A DNA stretch of 64,000 bases, taken from Streptomyces mirabilis (lineage in GTDB: Bacteria; Actinomycetota; Actinomycetes; Streptomycetales; Streptomycetaceae). The DNA is taken from the NCBI RefSeq assembly GCF_039503195.1, contig NZ_JBCJKP010000001.1, forward strand, positions 4,650,001-4,714,000, read 5' to 3'. Shown piece by piece: positions 33,146 to 41,886 of this stretch (positions are counted from its first letter, which is position 1; every line of letters starts with the position of its first letter). Position numbers and translations under genes: made by a program. Below the pieces are notes generated by a model. It was not told where the DNA came from and ran no database searches. It saw only the letters and a list, made by a program, of their open reading frames with translations.

Positions 33146-33187
33146 GTCTCTTCGGAGATCCGCGACTGCGTCTCTTCAGAGATCCGC
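33146..33187 (+). promoter_or_regulatory. Paired direct repeats before the double-IclR gene
   Basis: GTCTCTTCGGAGATCCGC (33146-33163) and GTCTCTTCAGAGATCCGC (33170-33187), 24 bp apart. Each contains a TCTC-N4-GAGA dyad. They end 12 bases before the ATG and are a likely autoregulatory site. Confidence 0.6.
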
Positions 33188-33199
33188 AACGGAGAGCCC

Positions 33200-35116
33200 A
33201 TGCCATCGAATGTCGCACCGGCCCCCGGGACCGGCACCAGCAGCGCCGCAGGCGCCGAGGCCGCGGTGCCCGCCGAGGCCGTCACCCCCCTCATCCGCGG
33301 TATCGCCGTACTGCGGCGGCTGACCGACGCCGACGGAGTGTCCAGCCTCAGCGGTCTGGAGCGGTCCACCGGGCTCGCGCGCTCCACCGTCGACCGGATC
33401 ACCGCGACCCTGGCGCGCCGGGGGTACGTACGGCTCGACGGCCGCGACGCCGTCCTGGCCCCCCGTCTGATGGAACTCGGCAACGCCTACCTGGCCGCCC
33501 TGCGCCTGCCCCGCCTCCTCGACGCGCACGCCGACGCCCTCGCCGACGAGCTCGACGAGTCCGTCTCGCTCGCGGTCGGCGACCAGGACGGCATCCGCTT
33601 CATCCACCAGGCGACCCGGCGCCGCGCCATGTCGCTGAGCTTCCGCATCGGCGACCTGCTGCCCGCCGAACGCACCGCGCCCGGCCCACTGTTCGCCACC
33701 GAGTGGGGCGATCGGGAGTGGGCACGGTGGCACGAGCGGCGCGCGGCCGACCCGGAGGACCGGGGGTTTCCGGCGGTCCCGGCGCGGAGCCGGCCGATCG
33801 AGTACGGCGAGGACGACCGAAACGACGAGAAGGACAGGATCGGCGCGAACCCCACGAACCGCACGAACCGCAGAAACGGCAAAGACCTCACCGTCCCCAA
33901 AGACCTCACCGTCGGCAAGGATCCCACCGTCGCCAAGGACCTCACCGTCGGGGAAGGCCTCGCGGCGGACAGGCCGGAGGAGCCGGGCGCCGGGCGAAGC
34001 GCACGTCGACTTCCCACCCTCGGCGAGGACTTCGAGCAGCGTACGGCCGAGGCGCGGGAGGCCGACTGGGCGCTGGACGACCAGTTGATCGAACCAGGTC
34101 TGGTCGCGCTCTCCATGCCCGTACGGGAGGCGGGCCGCATCGCCTGTGTGGTGAGCGTGGTCAGCCACACCAGCCGGCACACCGCGGCCGATCTGCGCGA
34201 CACCCTGCTGCCCCGGCTACGGGAGGCCGTCGCCGCGATGGAACGGGAACTGCGCGAGGCACAGCACGCCGAATCCGCCACGCCCACGCCCCGCACCACC
34301 GCCGCCCCCTCCGGTCTCGCCGTCTGGACCGGCGCCTCCAAGCAGGAACTGGGCCGGGAGTTCATCGAGTCGCTGGCCCGGGGCCTCACCGTCATCACCG
34401 CCTTCGGCGAGGGCCGCGCCGCACTGAACCTCACCGAGGTCGCCCAGGCCACCGGACTCGCCCGGGCGACCGCCCGCCGCGCACTGATCACCCTGGAACA
34501 CCTCGGATACGTCACCGCGCACGACCGCGTCTTCCGCCTCACCCCCCGCGTGCTGGGCCTCGGCTTCCCTCCCCTTTCGCGGACCTCGCTCGCCGAGATC
34601 GCCGCCCCGCACCTCACCGAACTCTCGCAGCGGCTGCACGACTCGGCCTCGCTGGCGGTCCTGACCGGCGACGAGATCCAGTACACGGGCCGCGTCTCCA
34701 CCAGCCGCGTCATGAGCGTCCACATCACCGTCGGCACCCGCCTGCCCGCGTACCCCACCGCGCTGGGCCGGGTGATGCTGGCGGACCTGCCCGAGCCCCC
34801 GCTCACCGAACTGCTCCCGTTGACCCCCCGCACGATCACGGACCCCGCTCGGCTGAAGGCCGTCCTGGACCGCGTACGGGAAGAGGGATACGCCCTGGTC
34901 GACGGGGAGTTGGAGGTGGGGCTGCGCTCGGTCGCGGTGCCGGTGCGCGAGCGGGGTGGGCGGGTCGTGGCCGCCGTCAATGTCGCGATGCACAGCAGCC
35001 GCCGTACGCCCGAGGAGTGCGTCGCCGAGGTGCTGCCGGAGTTGCGGGCCGCGGTGGGGCGGATCGAGGAGGACCTGTGGGTGGCGGGACGGTTCCGCCG
35101 GGTACCTCGGACGTGA
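33200..35116 (+). CDS. Tandem double IclR-domain transcriptional regulator
   Basis: 638 aa from ATG 33200 with GGAGAG upstream. Two complete IclR units are fused. The first HTH (about 30-90) has LIRGIAVLRRLTDADG and STGLARSTVDRITATLARRGYV; its effector domain is about 95-350. The second HTH (about 385-440) has FIESLARGLTVITAFGEG and ATGLARATARRALITLEHLGY; its effector domain (450-625) has GTRLPAYPTALGRVMLADL. Fused double IclR regulators are known in actinobacteria, often over aromatic catabolism genes. The first effector domain is interrupted by a low-complexity insert (about 205-275) that includes a KDLTV repeat. No catabolic gene is adjacent. Confidence 0.88.
   Translation: MPSNVAPAPGTGTSSAAGAEAAVPAEAVTPLIRGIAVLRRLTDADGVSSLSGLERSTGLARSTVDRITATLARRGYVRLDGRDAVLAPRLMELGNAYLAALRLPRLLDAHADALADELDESVSLAVGDQDGIRFIHQATRRRAMSLSFRIGDLLPAERTAPGPLFATEWGDREWARWHERRAADPEDRGFPAVPARSRPIEYGEDDRNDEKDRIGANPTNRTNRRNGKDLTVPKDLTVGKDPTVAKDLTVGEGLAADRPEEPGAGRSARRLPTLGEDFEQRTAEAREADWALDDQLIEPGLVALSMPVREAGRIACVVSVVSHTSRHTAADLRDTLLPRLREAVAAMERELREAQHAESATPTPRTTAAPSGLAVWTGASKQELGREFIESLARGLTVITAFGEGRAALNLTEVAQATGLARATARRALITLEHLGYVTAHDRVFRLTPRVLGLGFPPLSRTSLAEIAAPHLTELSQRLHDSASLAVLTGDEIQYTGRVSTSRVMSVHITVGTRLPAYPTALGRVMLADLPEPPLTELLPLTPRTITDPARLKAVLDRVREEGYALVDGELEVGLRSVAVPVRERGGRVVAAVNVAMHSSRRTPEECVAEVLPELRAAVGRIEEDLWVAGRFRRVPRT
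33881..33952 (+). repeat. In-frame 18-bp tandem repeat, four copies
   Basis: AAAGACCTCACCGTCCCC-type units encode KDLTVP, KDLTVG, KDPTVA, KDLTVG inside the first IclR effector domain. Confidence 0.9.
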
Positions 35117-35160
35117 CGCGCCGGCGCGTACCCCTTGTGACGACCGTTTGAGCACGTGAA

Positions 35161-35201
35161 CGCCCGTGTCCGGGCCACGGGAACGTGGTCCGGACACGGG
35201 C
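35161..35201. terminator. Bidirectional terminator between IclR and MFS genes
   Basis: CGCCCGTGTCCGG (35161-35173) pairs with CCGGACACGGGCG (35189-35201), with an additional inner GCCAC/GTGGT near-match. Confidence 0.75.
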
Positions 35202-35231
35202 GGGAGCAGGTGTGGGGGGTCCCCCCGGGCG

Positions 35232-36839
35232 TCAGTGGCTGACCTCCGCGCCCCCGGCCGACACGACCTCCGCCACCCCCTCGCCCCACGCACCCTCGTC
35301 CGCCTGACCCTTCGCCCCACTCTTCTCCGTCTCACCCTTCTCCGGCGCGACCTCGGGCGCACTCTGGTCCGAGGCTTCGGCGGGCCTGCCGTCGCGCATC
35401 AGGAAGACGGCGAGGACGGCCGCGACCAGGACTCCCGCCCCGCCCGCCAGGAAGCTCGCCGACATCGCGCTGGTGAAGGCGTGGTGGGCGGAGGCGAGGA
35501 GGGACCCGTCGCCGGTGCGGGCGGCCACGGCGAGGGCGTCGCCGATCGAGTGACGGGCGGCGGCCGGGGCGGCGGCGGGCATGTGGCCGGTGAAGGTGCT
35601 GGAGAGGACCGCGCCGAGGACGGCGACACCGAGCGCGGCGCCGGCCTGCTGGACGGTGTCGTTGAGCGCGGAGCCCACACCGGCGTGCTCGTCCGGGATC
35701 GCGCCCATCATGGCCGCCATCGCCGCGGGCATCGTCAACCCGCCACCGGCGCCCATGAGACACATGGCACCGGCGAGGACGCCCCACCCGCTCTCCGGGT
35801 TCAGCGTGGACAGCAGCCCGAACCCGGAGGCGATGACGAGGAGTCCGAGGACCACCATGGCGCGGTTGCCGGTCTTCGGCAGCAGGGCGGCGCCGACGCT
35901 GTTGAAGGCGAGGGTCGCGAGGGCCAGCGGGGTGAAGGCGAGACCGGTCTGGGTGGCGGAGTAGCCGAGGACGAACTGCAGGTACTGGGTCAGCACCAGC
36001 ATCAGGCCGCCCTGGGCCAGGGTCAGCAGCACGAGGGAGAAGCTCGCGCCGGTGAAGACACGGTTGCGGTAGAGCGAGACCGGGATCATCGGCGAGGAGC
36101 AGCGGCTCTCCCACACCCCGAACCCGACCAGCCCGAGCACGGCGACGCCGAGCGAGAGCTGCGTGCCCTGCTGACCCAGCCCGCCCTTGGGAAGCTCGAT
36201 GATCGTCCAGATGAGCGCGGTCATGCCGACCATCGACAGCACCATGCCGATCGGGTCGGCCTTGCGCCAGGGCCCCTTGGACTCGGGCATGAGGACCAGC
36301 GCGGCGACGATCGCGAGACCGGCGATGGGGATGTTGAGCAGGAAGACGACCCCCCACCAGAAGTGGGCCAGCAGCGCACCGCCGACGACGGGACCACCGA
36401 CGAGCCCGACCATGGCGACGGCGCTCCAGGCGGCGATGGCCTTGGGCCGCTCGGCGTCGTCGAAGACGGTGACCAGGATCGACAGCGTGCTGGGCATGAT
36501 CAGCGCGCCCCCGACGCCCATCAGCACCCGCCCCAGGATCAGCGCCCCGGGCGTGGCGGCCTCCATGGCCACCACCGAGGCCGCCCCGAAGAGCGCGAGC
36601 CCGATGACCATCACCTTCCGCCGCCCGAACTTGTCGGAGAGGCTGCCCGCGGTCAGCAGCAGCCCGGCGAAGACCAGCATGTACGAGTCGAGGATCCACT
36701 GGAGGTCCTGGGCACTGGCCTTCAGGTCCTCGGCGATCGTCGGGATCGCCACGGTGAGAACCATGTTGTCGACGACCAGCACCAGGGTGCTGAGGCACAA
36801 CACGATCAGGATGAGCCAGCGACGCGGATGACGGTCCAT
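35232..36839 (-). CDS. MFS drug transporter, DHA2 (EmrB/QacA) type
   Basis: 535 aa from ATG 36839 with GAGG seven bases upstream. It starts MDRHPRRWLILIVLCLSTLV. Typical sequences are VVDNMVLTVAIPTIAEDLKA in TM1, GSLSDKFGRRKVMVIGLALF in the 2-3 loop and GGPVVGGALLAHFWWGVVFL at motif C. 14 membrane helices are expected. The C-terminal ~60 residues are a charged, Glu/Gly-rich cytoplasmic tail without homology I recognise. It diverges from a TetR-type gene with a clear operator between them. Confidence 0.92.
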   Translation of the reverse strand: MDRHPRRWLILIVLCLSTLVLVVDNMVLTVAIPTIAEDLKASAQDLQWILDSYMLVFAGLLLTAGSLSDKFGRRKVMVIGLALFGAASVVAMEAATPGALILGRVLMGVGGALIMPSTLSILVTVFDDAERPKAIAAWSAVAMVGLVGGPVVGGALLAHFWWGVVFLLNIPIAGLAIVAALVLMPESKGPWRKADPIGMVLSMVGMTALIWTIIELPKGGLGQQGTQLSLGVAVLGLVGFGVWESRCSSPMIPVSLYRNRVFTGASFSLVLLTLAQGGLMLVLTQYLQFVLGYSATQTGLAFTPLALATLAFNSVGAALLPKTGNRAMVVLGLLVIASGFGLLSTLNPESGWGVLAGAMCLMGAGGGLTMPAAMAAMMGAIPDEHAGVGSALNDTVQQAGAALGVAVLGAVLSSTFTGHMPAAAPAAARHSIGDALAVAARTGDGSLLASAHHAFTSAMSASFLAGGAGVLVAAVLAVFLMRDGRPAEASDQSAPEVAPEKGETEKSGAKGQADEGAWGEGVAEVVSAGGAEVSH

Positions 36840-36927
36840 CTCACAACCTCTCGAACGGTGAACTGAGCCGCACACACCGTGCGCTCCGTGGAACACCGTA
36901 CGGCGATGCGCACACCGTACGCAAGAG

Positions 36928-36945
36928 GGAACGGCGTACCGTTCC
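36928..36945. promoter_or_regulatory. TetR operator between MFS and regulator
   Basis: GGAACGGCGTACCGTTCC has 7-bp perfect arms around CGTA. Flanking CACACCGTACG-type repeats (36889-36920) may be further half-sites. Confidence 0.6.
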
Positions 36946-37013
36946 ATGGCCACCCGTACGCACTCTGCGCATGCTGTGCGCTACGGTGGCGGGACCGGGA
37001 GAGAGGAAGCCGC

Positions 37014-37763
37014 ATGTCCCCCCAGGAGCAGGCCGAAGCGGGGTCGCCGACGCCCGTCCAGTCGGTGTGGACCCGCCCCCGGGCCGGTCGCGAACAGCCG
37101 GCGCTGAGCCGGGACCAGATCGTCGCCGAGGCGCTACGCCTGCTCGACTCCGACGGCATCGACGCCCTGAGCATGCGCAAGCTCGGCACCCGCCTCGGCG
37201 CCGGAGCCACCTCGCTCTACCGGCACGTGGCCAACAAGGACGAGCTCATCGAGCTGGCCATCGACGAGATCTACGGCGAAATCGAGATCCCCCGGTCCAC
37301 CGACCCCGCGACCTGGCGCACGGACGCGACCCACTGCGCCCAGAGCCTGCGCGCGACGATGCTGCGCCACCCGTGGATCGCCTCGGTCCTCGGCGAGATG
37401 GGCATGTCGTACCTCGGCCCGAACGCGATGCGCCTGGCCGAGTTCCTGCTCGCCCTCTTCACCCGCGCGGGCCTGCCCACCACCGAGGCCGACCAGGCCG
37501 CCTCGACCCTCGTCGCCTACGTCACCGGCATGGCCACCAGCGAGGCCGCCTACCTCAACGTCCTCGCCCGCAGCGGCCACACCGAACAGCAGTACGTGGA
37601 AAGCCTCTGGCCCACCGCCGAACAGGCCGCCGAGTCCTACCCCCACCTCCGCGAGGGCTACGCCGAACAACGCGGCAAGGATCCCCGCACCGCCCGCGAC
37701 GAGAACTTCCAGTACGGCCTCGACCGCGTCCTGGACGGCCTGGAAACCCGAATCACCCACTGA
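37014..37763 (+). CDS. TetR-family regulator with TetR_C-type ligand domain
   Basis: 249 aa from ATG 37014 (GAGAGGAA upstream). The HTH (about 32-78) has LSRDQIVAEALRLLDSDGID and LGTRLGAGATSLYRHVANKD, typical of the tetracycline-repressor-like subgroup. The C-terminal domain (about 95-240) has MLRHPWIASVLGEMGMSYLGPN. It probably represses the divergent MFS gene through the 36928-36945 dyad. It is the last gene before the tRNA-Arg insertion hot spot. Confidence 0.9.
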   Translation: MSPQEQAEAGSPTPVQSVWTRPRAGREQPALSRDQIVAEALRLLDSDGIDALSMRKLGTRLGAGATSLYRHVANKDELIELAIDEIYGEIEIPRSTDPATWRTDATHCAQSLRATMLRHPWIASVLGEMGMSYLGPNAMRLAEFLLALFTRAGLPTTEADQAASTLVAYVTGMATSEAAYLNVLARSGHTEQQYVESLWPTAEQAAESYPHLREGYAEQRGKDPRTARDENFQYGLDRVLDGLETRITH

Positions 37764-37832
37764 CCGAACGCCAGAACCCCCACCCCACCGAATCCGCTAC
37801 GCTAGTCGCCGGGTCTCCACCGAGATCCCCCC

Positions 37833-37905
37833 GCCTTCGTAGCTCAGGGGATAGAGCACCGCTCTCCTAAAGCGGGTGTCGCAGGTTCGAATCCTGCCGG
37901 GGGCA
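37833..37905 (+). tRNA. tRNA-Arg (anticodon CCU)
   Basis: 73 nt. The acceptor stem GCCTTCG/CGGGGGC has two G-U pairs. The D-loop contains AGCTCAGGGGATAGAGC. Anticodon stem CCGCT/AGCGG closes the loop CTCCTAA with anticodon CCT. The T-arm is GCAGG-TTCGAAT-CCTGC. The discriminator base is A and CCA is not encoded. It is the integration site of the following elements. Confidence 0.95.
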
Positions 37906-37906
37906 C
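37864..37906 (+). repeat. attL: 43-bp tRNA 3' end copy 1
   Basis: The 43 bases from the anticodon loop (CTCCTAAAGC...) to the acceptor end are perfectly repeated at 46754-46796, the spacing expected for an integrated element. Confidence 0.92.
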
Positions 37907-37912
37907 AGCATG

Positions 37913-37953
37913 AAGGGCCAGCTCAGGAGGGATTTCCTCCCAGGCTGGCCCTT
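37913..37953. terminator. Stem-loop just inside element 1
   Basis: AAGGGCCAGC (37913-37922) pairs with GCTGGCCCTT (37944-37953) around an inner GGAGG/CCTCC stem. It could end both the tRNA transcript and the leftward int operon. Confidence 0.7.
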
Positions 37954-37969
37954 TGCCGTTTCCGATGCC

Positions 37970-38020
37970 GTGCCACTCGCGTGCCACTACGTCCGGAGCC
38001 TGCCACTGCCCTATGGCACT
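37970..38020. promoter_or_regulatory. Candidate integrase arm-type sites
   Basis: GTGCCACT occurs at 37970 and 37981, TGCCACT at 38001, and the inverted form ATGGCACT at 38013, all within 51 bp next to attL. Clustered short direct and inverted repeats beside att are typical of tyrosine-integrase arm sites. Confidence 0.45.
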
Positions 38021-38040
38021 CCCCCGGCCGTGCCTAGCAT

Positions 38041-38325
38041 GTGAAGGTGGACGACATACAGGTTCCCGACTCGCTTGTGGCCCTGCAATCCGCTGCGTAC
38101 GCGGCTCGCTTATCCATGGCTGACTACGTCCGAGCGAATGGCCCGGTCTGTGACTGGACCGACGAGACGCGGGCCGAGGCAGCCCGCCTTCAGCAGACAC
38201 TCGAATCGACGGAGACCGCCCTTCGGGAAGCCTTCGAAGCGAGCGACTTGCTGCGCATACACAGCAGACAAGCCCTGCGCCGATCCCTCAGAAGAGCAGC
38301 GGCCCCTACTCCTCCCCTTCCCTAG
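38041..38325 (+). CDS. Hypothetical protein of element 1
   Basis: 94 aa from GTG 38041. It contains VPDSLVALQSAAYAARLSMADYV and a predicted helix TRAEAARLQQTLESTETALREAFEASD. The pattern SLVALQ..AY.A...M.DYVR resembles a ribbon-helix-helix-like or antitoxin-like small protein, but the match is weak. No ribosome site is clear. The last 20 bases overlap the convergent integrase gene. Confidence 0.5.
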   Translation: MKVDDIQVPDSLVALQSAAYAARLSMADYVRANGPVCDWTDETRAEAARLQQTLESTETALREAFEASDLLRIHSRQALRRSLRRAAAPTPPLP

Positions 38326-39445
38326 AAGCGCGTCTCCCTTCCGCCTCCCGGATCATCGAGCCGAGCCGATCAGCGATCTCACGGTCGCGACCGCTCACCA
38401 CGTGCTGATAGATCAGCGCCGCGCGCGGGGTGCTGTGGCCCATCCTCGTCATCAGCTCCCGCAGACTCGCACCGGAGGCAGCGAGCGTGTTGCCCGTGTG
38501 CCGAAGATCGTGGAAGTGCACGTCTGCCGTGACGCCTGCCTTCGTCCGCGCATTGATCCAGTCATCCCGGAAGTTGCTCCGGCGGAGCCAGCCACCTTGG
38601 GGACCGAGAAAGACGTGCCCATCACGCCCCGCCCCGGAGAAGCCGTCAAGATGCGCCTTCACATCCGGCAGAAGCTCGGTCGGGAAAGCCACGGGCCGGA
38701 CCCCGGCGTCGGACTTCGGCGCCTTGTCGAAGAGAGCTCCGGTCTGCATCTCAGCTTGCGACCGGCGGACCATGAGCGCAGCGTTCTCGGTGTCGACGTC
38801 GCGCCGGCGGAGCGAGGCCAGCTCTCCGAATCGCAGTCCGGTGAACGCGGCCAGGAGGACGAGCAGCCGATACCGCGGGACGATCGAGTCGGCCACGGCG
38901 TACACCTCCGCCACGGTGAGGACGGGCCGCTCCGGCACGTCGTAGCGATCGGCGCCCTTGATCCGGCAGGGATTGCGGCGGATCAGCTCGTCATCGACGG
39001 CCGTGTTCAGGATCGCCCTCATGATCTGGTACGCCTTGACCACGGTCGGCTCACCGGTCCGCGCGAGGCACGCCGTACGCCAGGCCCGCACCTGCACCGT
39101 GGTGATCGTGGCCAGCGGACGCTCACCGAAGGTCGGCAGCAGGTGCAGCCGGATCACTGACTCGTGCCGCTCCCGCGAACGCGCAGCGAGCTTCCGATCA
39201 TTGAGCCACCCCGTGGCGTACTGACCGAACTGGACCTTGCCCGCGTCGGGATCAGACCATTGGCCACGGGTGATGTCCGCCTCAATGTGAGTCAGCGCGA
39301 CTTCCGCGTCAGTCTTGGTGGGGTATGTCTCCTCCGCCGTACGGAGCTGCCCCGTGACGGGATCACGGAAACGCGCCTGCCAACGACCCGACTTGAGTTG
39401 ACGGACGGAACCGAATCGGCGACGCCTGCCTTGGTTGTTCGCCAT
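38306..39445 (-). CDS. int: Tyrosine recombinase (integrase) of element 1
   Basis: 379 aa. An N-terminal arm-binding region (about 10-60, GSVRQLKSGRWQARFRDPVTG) and a SAM-like core-binding domain (about 70-155) precede the catalytic domain. Active-site residues are visible: Arg in FTGLRFGELASLR, Lys in the beta-hairpin region near KAPKSDAGVRPV, HDLRHT, and H/Y in GHSTPRAALIYQHV. It catalyses recombination between the tRNA-Arg attB and the element attP. The start overlaps the excisionase stop (TGATG). Confidence 0.95.
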   Translation of the reverse strand: MANNQGRRRRFGSVRQLKSGRWQARFRDPVTGQLRTAEETYPTKTDAEVALTHIEADITRGQWSDPDAGKVQFGQYATGWLNDRKLAARSRERHESVIRLHLLPTFGERPLATITTVQVRAWRTACLARTGEPTVVKAYQIMRAILNTAVDDELIRRNPCRIKGADRYDVPERPVLTVAEVYAVADSIVPRYRLLVLLAAFTGLRFGELASLRRRDVDTENAALMVRRSQAEMQTGALFDKAPKSDAGVRPVAFPTELLPDVKAHLDGFSGAGRDGHVFLGPQGGWLRRSNFRDDWINARTKAGVTADVHFHDLRHTGNTLAASGASLRELMTRMGHSTPRAALIYQHVVSGRDREIADRLGSMIREAEGRRASREGEE

Positions 39446-39657
39446 CAGGCCACCCTCCGAAGCGCTCCAGGCCGAACGGTCACGGGCTGAACGGTGTGCT
39501 CAGCGATGTAGGTCGACACCGCACTCTCAGGGATGCGGACGTGCCGCCCAACGCGGACGAACGTGATCCGACGTTCCTCGATCAGACGCCGGGGGAACCG
39601 CACCCCGGTGCCGAGGAGTTCGGCTACCTGCTGCACGGTCAGTAACCGGTCGGCCAT
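39445..39657 (-). CDS. xis: Excisionase (MerR-like HTH, Xis)
   Basis: 70 aa from ATG 39657 (MADRLLTVQQVAELLGTGVRF) with GGGGGAG five bases upstream. A DNA-binding winged helix reads LTVQQVAELLGTG followed by RLIEERRITFVRVGRHVRIP, the pattern of helix-turn-helix excisionases encoded beside AICE integrases. It would direct the integrase towards excision. Its start overlaps the RepSA stop (TGATG), so rep, xis and int are one translationally coupled operon. Confidence 0.88.
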   Translation of the reverse strand: MADRLLTVQQVAELLGTGVRFPRRLIEERRITFVRVGRHVRIPESAVSTYIAEHTVQPVTVRPGALRRVA

Positions 39658-41081
39658 CACCACTCCCCCTCTGTCTCGTGATCGGGCATGTCGGCGAGTG
39701 CTTCACGTGCGGTCTCTCGGTTCAGTCGGATCTCCTTCGCGATCGATTCGGCCAGCCAGGACTCTCCCGGCGTGTGGCCCTGTCCGGCGTAGACCCAGTG
39801 CGCGAGCACCAACGTGGAGCCCTCCGCGTCGTCGAGGTCCTCGGAGAGCCCGCGCTCGCGGCGTTCCTGCCGGGCCCGGTAGTCGGCCCGCACCTGGCGT
39901 AGCGCGCCGAGGGTGGTCGAGTAGCGGCGGGACTTCGTGGAGAAGTGCCCGCGGAAACCGAGCATGTGAGCCCAGCGCGCCAGCATCCGTTCCGGGTAGG
40001 CGTCGTCCAGGTCCCAGCAGGCTTCGATCAGACGCCGGGTGTGCGCGGGCAGCGGCAGCTTGTCGAGCTCGGAGAGCTCCCCGATCCGATGGTCCACGGT
40101 CCCGGTGGTCTCGGCCGCCTTCGTGGCGTACTTGGCCACGTACGAGGCGACCGCCTGTTCCGTCAGCTCCTCCTGGCCCAGGGCGCCGATCGGCTGCACG
40201 TCAACCTGGGACCCCCACCGCAGCGTCCGGGCCGGGAAGTCCCCGGAGGCCGCCACAGGCACGGAGACCCGCCCGGCAGCCGCCCTGATCGCATCGTCCA
40301 GCAGAGCGACCGTCGCCCAGGCCGGCGGAGTCGCGTCGGGACCCTCCGGACCGTCCAGGCGCACCACCGCGTGGAAGTGCACGGAGCCGCGTTTCTGGAA
40401 CTCGGCGACCTTGCCGAAGGAGACCCGGCACACCTCCTTCATGGCCGTCTGAGACAGGCCCGCGCGTGCGGCGATCTCCCGGCGCAGGTAGACGGTGAAG
40501 CGGCGCCACAGGTCCCCGGCGAAGTTGTTGAACAGCACCGCCCCGGCGTAGTCGTACCGGCCCGGATCGAGCGCCGTCCCCAACGCCGGATCGCTCTCCG
40601 CGTGGGAGCTCCCACAGCGGCAACACCCGGCGTCCGGCCGGTTGTGCACGGGCCCGAACGAGGGCGCCGTCAGGGTGGCGAAGACCCGGGGGTGATCCCG
40701 GACCACGGTCGAGACGCCCTTGTTCACGTCACCTGTGATCCCGGCACGGATCAGGTGGTACGTGTCCCCCGCGTACGTCCAGGCACAGGCCGGGCAGCGC
40801 GAGGCCCGCCGGTTACCGCACGCCACCCGAAGCATCCCGCCGGGCTCGTTCTCGGTGCTGTAGGAGTAGAGGACGTCACCGGTCGCGCGGTCGCGGGTGG
40901 TCGTCTGGCCCATCAGCCGGATCGGATGGGAGCAGCCGCCTGTGCGTCGGATCTGTTCCTGCCAGCGGTCGAAGTCCGGGGAGCCAGCGACCCGCAGGAG
41001 ATCGGCCAGGGTTAACGGGTCGGTGCCCATGGAGGCCGCAGCACCGGCCACGGCCTCCGGGGGGACGGGGAACACCGTCAC
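39657..41081 (-). CDS. repSA: RepSA-type rolling-circle replication initiator
   Basis: 474 aa. Zinc-binding cysteine groups (CGNRRASRCPACAW; CCRCGSSH) lie in the N-terminal half. The HUH metal motif is VHFHAVVRLDG (about residues 225-240). A candidate catalytic tyrosine lies in VASYVAKYATKAAE. This is the architecture of the pSAM2 RepSA family, which nicks the double-strand origin for rolling-circle replication of the excised circle. The stop overlaps the xis start. It is transcribed from the leftward promoter region near 41.9 kb. Confidence 0.93.
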   Translation of the reverse strand: MTVFPVPPEAVAGAAASMGTDPLTLADLLRVAGSPDFDRWQEQIRRTGGCSHPIRLMGQTTTRDRATGDVLYSYSTENEPGGMLRVACGNRRASRCPACAWTYAGDTYHLIRAGITGDVNKGVSTVVRDHPRVFATLTAPSFGPVHNRPDAGCCRCGSSHAESDPALGTALDPGRYDYAGAVLFNNFAGDLWRRFTVYLRREIAARAGLSQTAMKEVCRVSFGKVAEFQKRGSVHFHAVVRLDGPEGPDATPPAWATVALLDDAIRAAAGRVSVPVAASGDFPARTLRWGSQVDVQPIGALGQEELTEQAVASYVAKYATKAAETTGTVDHRIGELSELDKLPLPAHTRRLIEACWDLDDAYPERMLARWAHMLGFRGHFSTKSRRYSTTLGALRQVRADYRARQERRERGLSEDLDDAEGSTLVLAHWVYAGQGHTPGESWLAESIAKEIRLNRETAREALADMPDHETEGEW

Positions 41082-41302
41082 GCGGCCACCTCCAGCGGCT
41101 CGACCACGGCCAGCGGAGCCGAGACGGGGCCGGGGGTGGAGCCGAAGGTGCGGTCCTTCGGGCAGATCACGTCACCGCCGTGCGTGAGGATGCGCAGACC
41201 ATCGATGCGGACCCAGCGCCAGGCCGGGGCGTGCGCTCGACAGCCGGGGCAAGTGGGCGGGATGGCGTCGAGCAGGTCGGAGCAGGACGGGAAGATGCTC
41301 AC
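41078..41302 (-). CDS. Small cysteine-containing hypothetical protein
   Basis: 74 aa from GTG 41302, which overlaps the upstream stop (GTGA); its stop overlaps the RepSA start (ATGA). It reads VSIFPSCSDLLDAIPPTCPG then CRAHAPAWRWVRIDGLRIL, with cysteines that may form a small zinc site. Its position upstream of repSA and coupling to it suggest an accessory role in element replication. I do not recognise a named family. Confidence 0.6.
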   Translation of the reverse strand: MSIFPSCSDLLDAIPPTCPGCRAHAPAWRWVRIDGLRILTHGGDVICPKDRTFGSTPGPVSAPLAVVEPLEVAA

Positions 41303-41817
41303 GCGGCACCGCCACCGGTCTGGCAGACCCAACAGGCTCGATAGCCCTCCTCGGACCAGTCCGAGCCAGCATCGATGACCCAGGCCCCCCAGACCTTCCC
41401 GGAGTTGTCGCACTCCGGGCAGCAGCCGTCGATGACCGCCGGGAGGTGCCGAGCTTCCGGGGCAACCCCGACCAGCCACATGACCGAGGCGGACGCCAGC
41501 TCCTCCGACCGGTCGAGGCGGCGGGCTGACGGGAACCGCTCGGCGTGCCGACGGTCGATCTCCTGGGTGGTCATGTCCCGCAACCAGAGTTTGCGGTGTC
41601 CGGCCAGATACGACGCGCGCCGACGAGTCTCCTCACGTCCGAGTCGCACAGTGCCCTGGAGGATCCAAGCGATCAGAGCCGAATCCGAAGAGCTCCGGAG
41701 CCGGTACCCGTTCGGCATGTCCGACGAGTAGAGGGCGACCGCGCGTTCCATTCCGGAAAGGGTCGCGATCACCGCAGCGGATGCAGATGCATGCGGTGCG
41801 ACCAACGTTGCAGGCAT
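41299..41817 (-). CDS. Hypothetical protein with C-terminal zinc-ribbon-like motif
   Basis: 172 aa from ATG 41817. A central helical basic segment (GREETRRRASYLAGHRKLWL) is followed by CCPECDNSG and ACWVCQTGG, two CxxC pairs about 30 residues apart as in a zinc ribbon. It is the first gene of the leftward hypothetical-rep-xis-int operon. The function is unknown; a nucleic-acid-binding accessory is plausible. Confidence 0.62.
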   Translation of the reverse strand: MPATLVAPHASASAAVIATLSGMERAVALYSSDMPNGYRLRSSSDSALIAWILQGTVRLGREETRRRASYLAGHRKLWLRDMTTQEIDRRHAERFPSARRLDRSEELASASVMWLVGVAPEARHLPAVIDGCCPECDNSGKVWGAWVIDAGSDWSEEGYRACWVCQTGGGAA

Positions 41818-41886
41818 GATGGAAGCTCCCTTAGGGGACGAGGGGCGGCGAATCTGCTTGGCGGTAGGAGCGCCGCCCCTGGCTTT

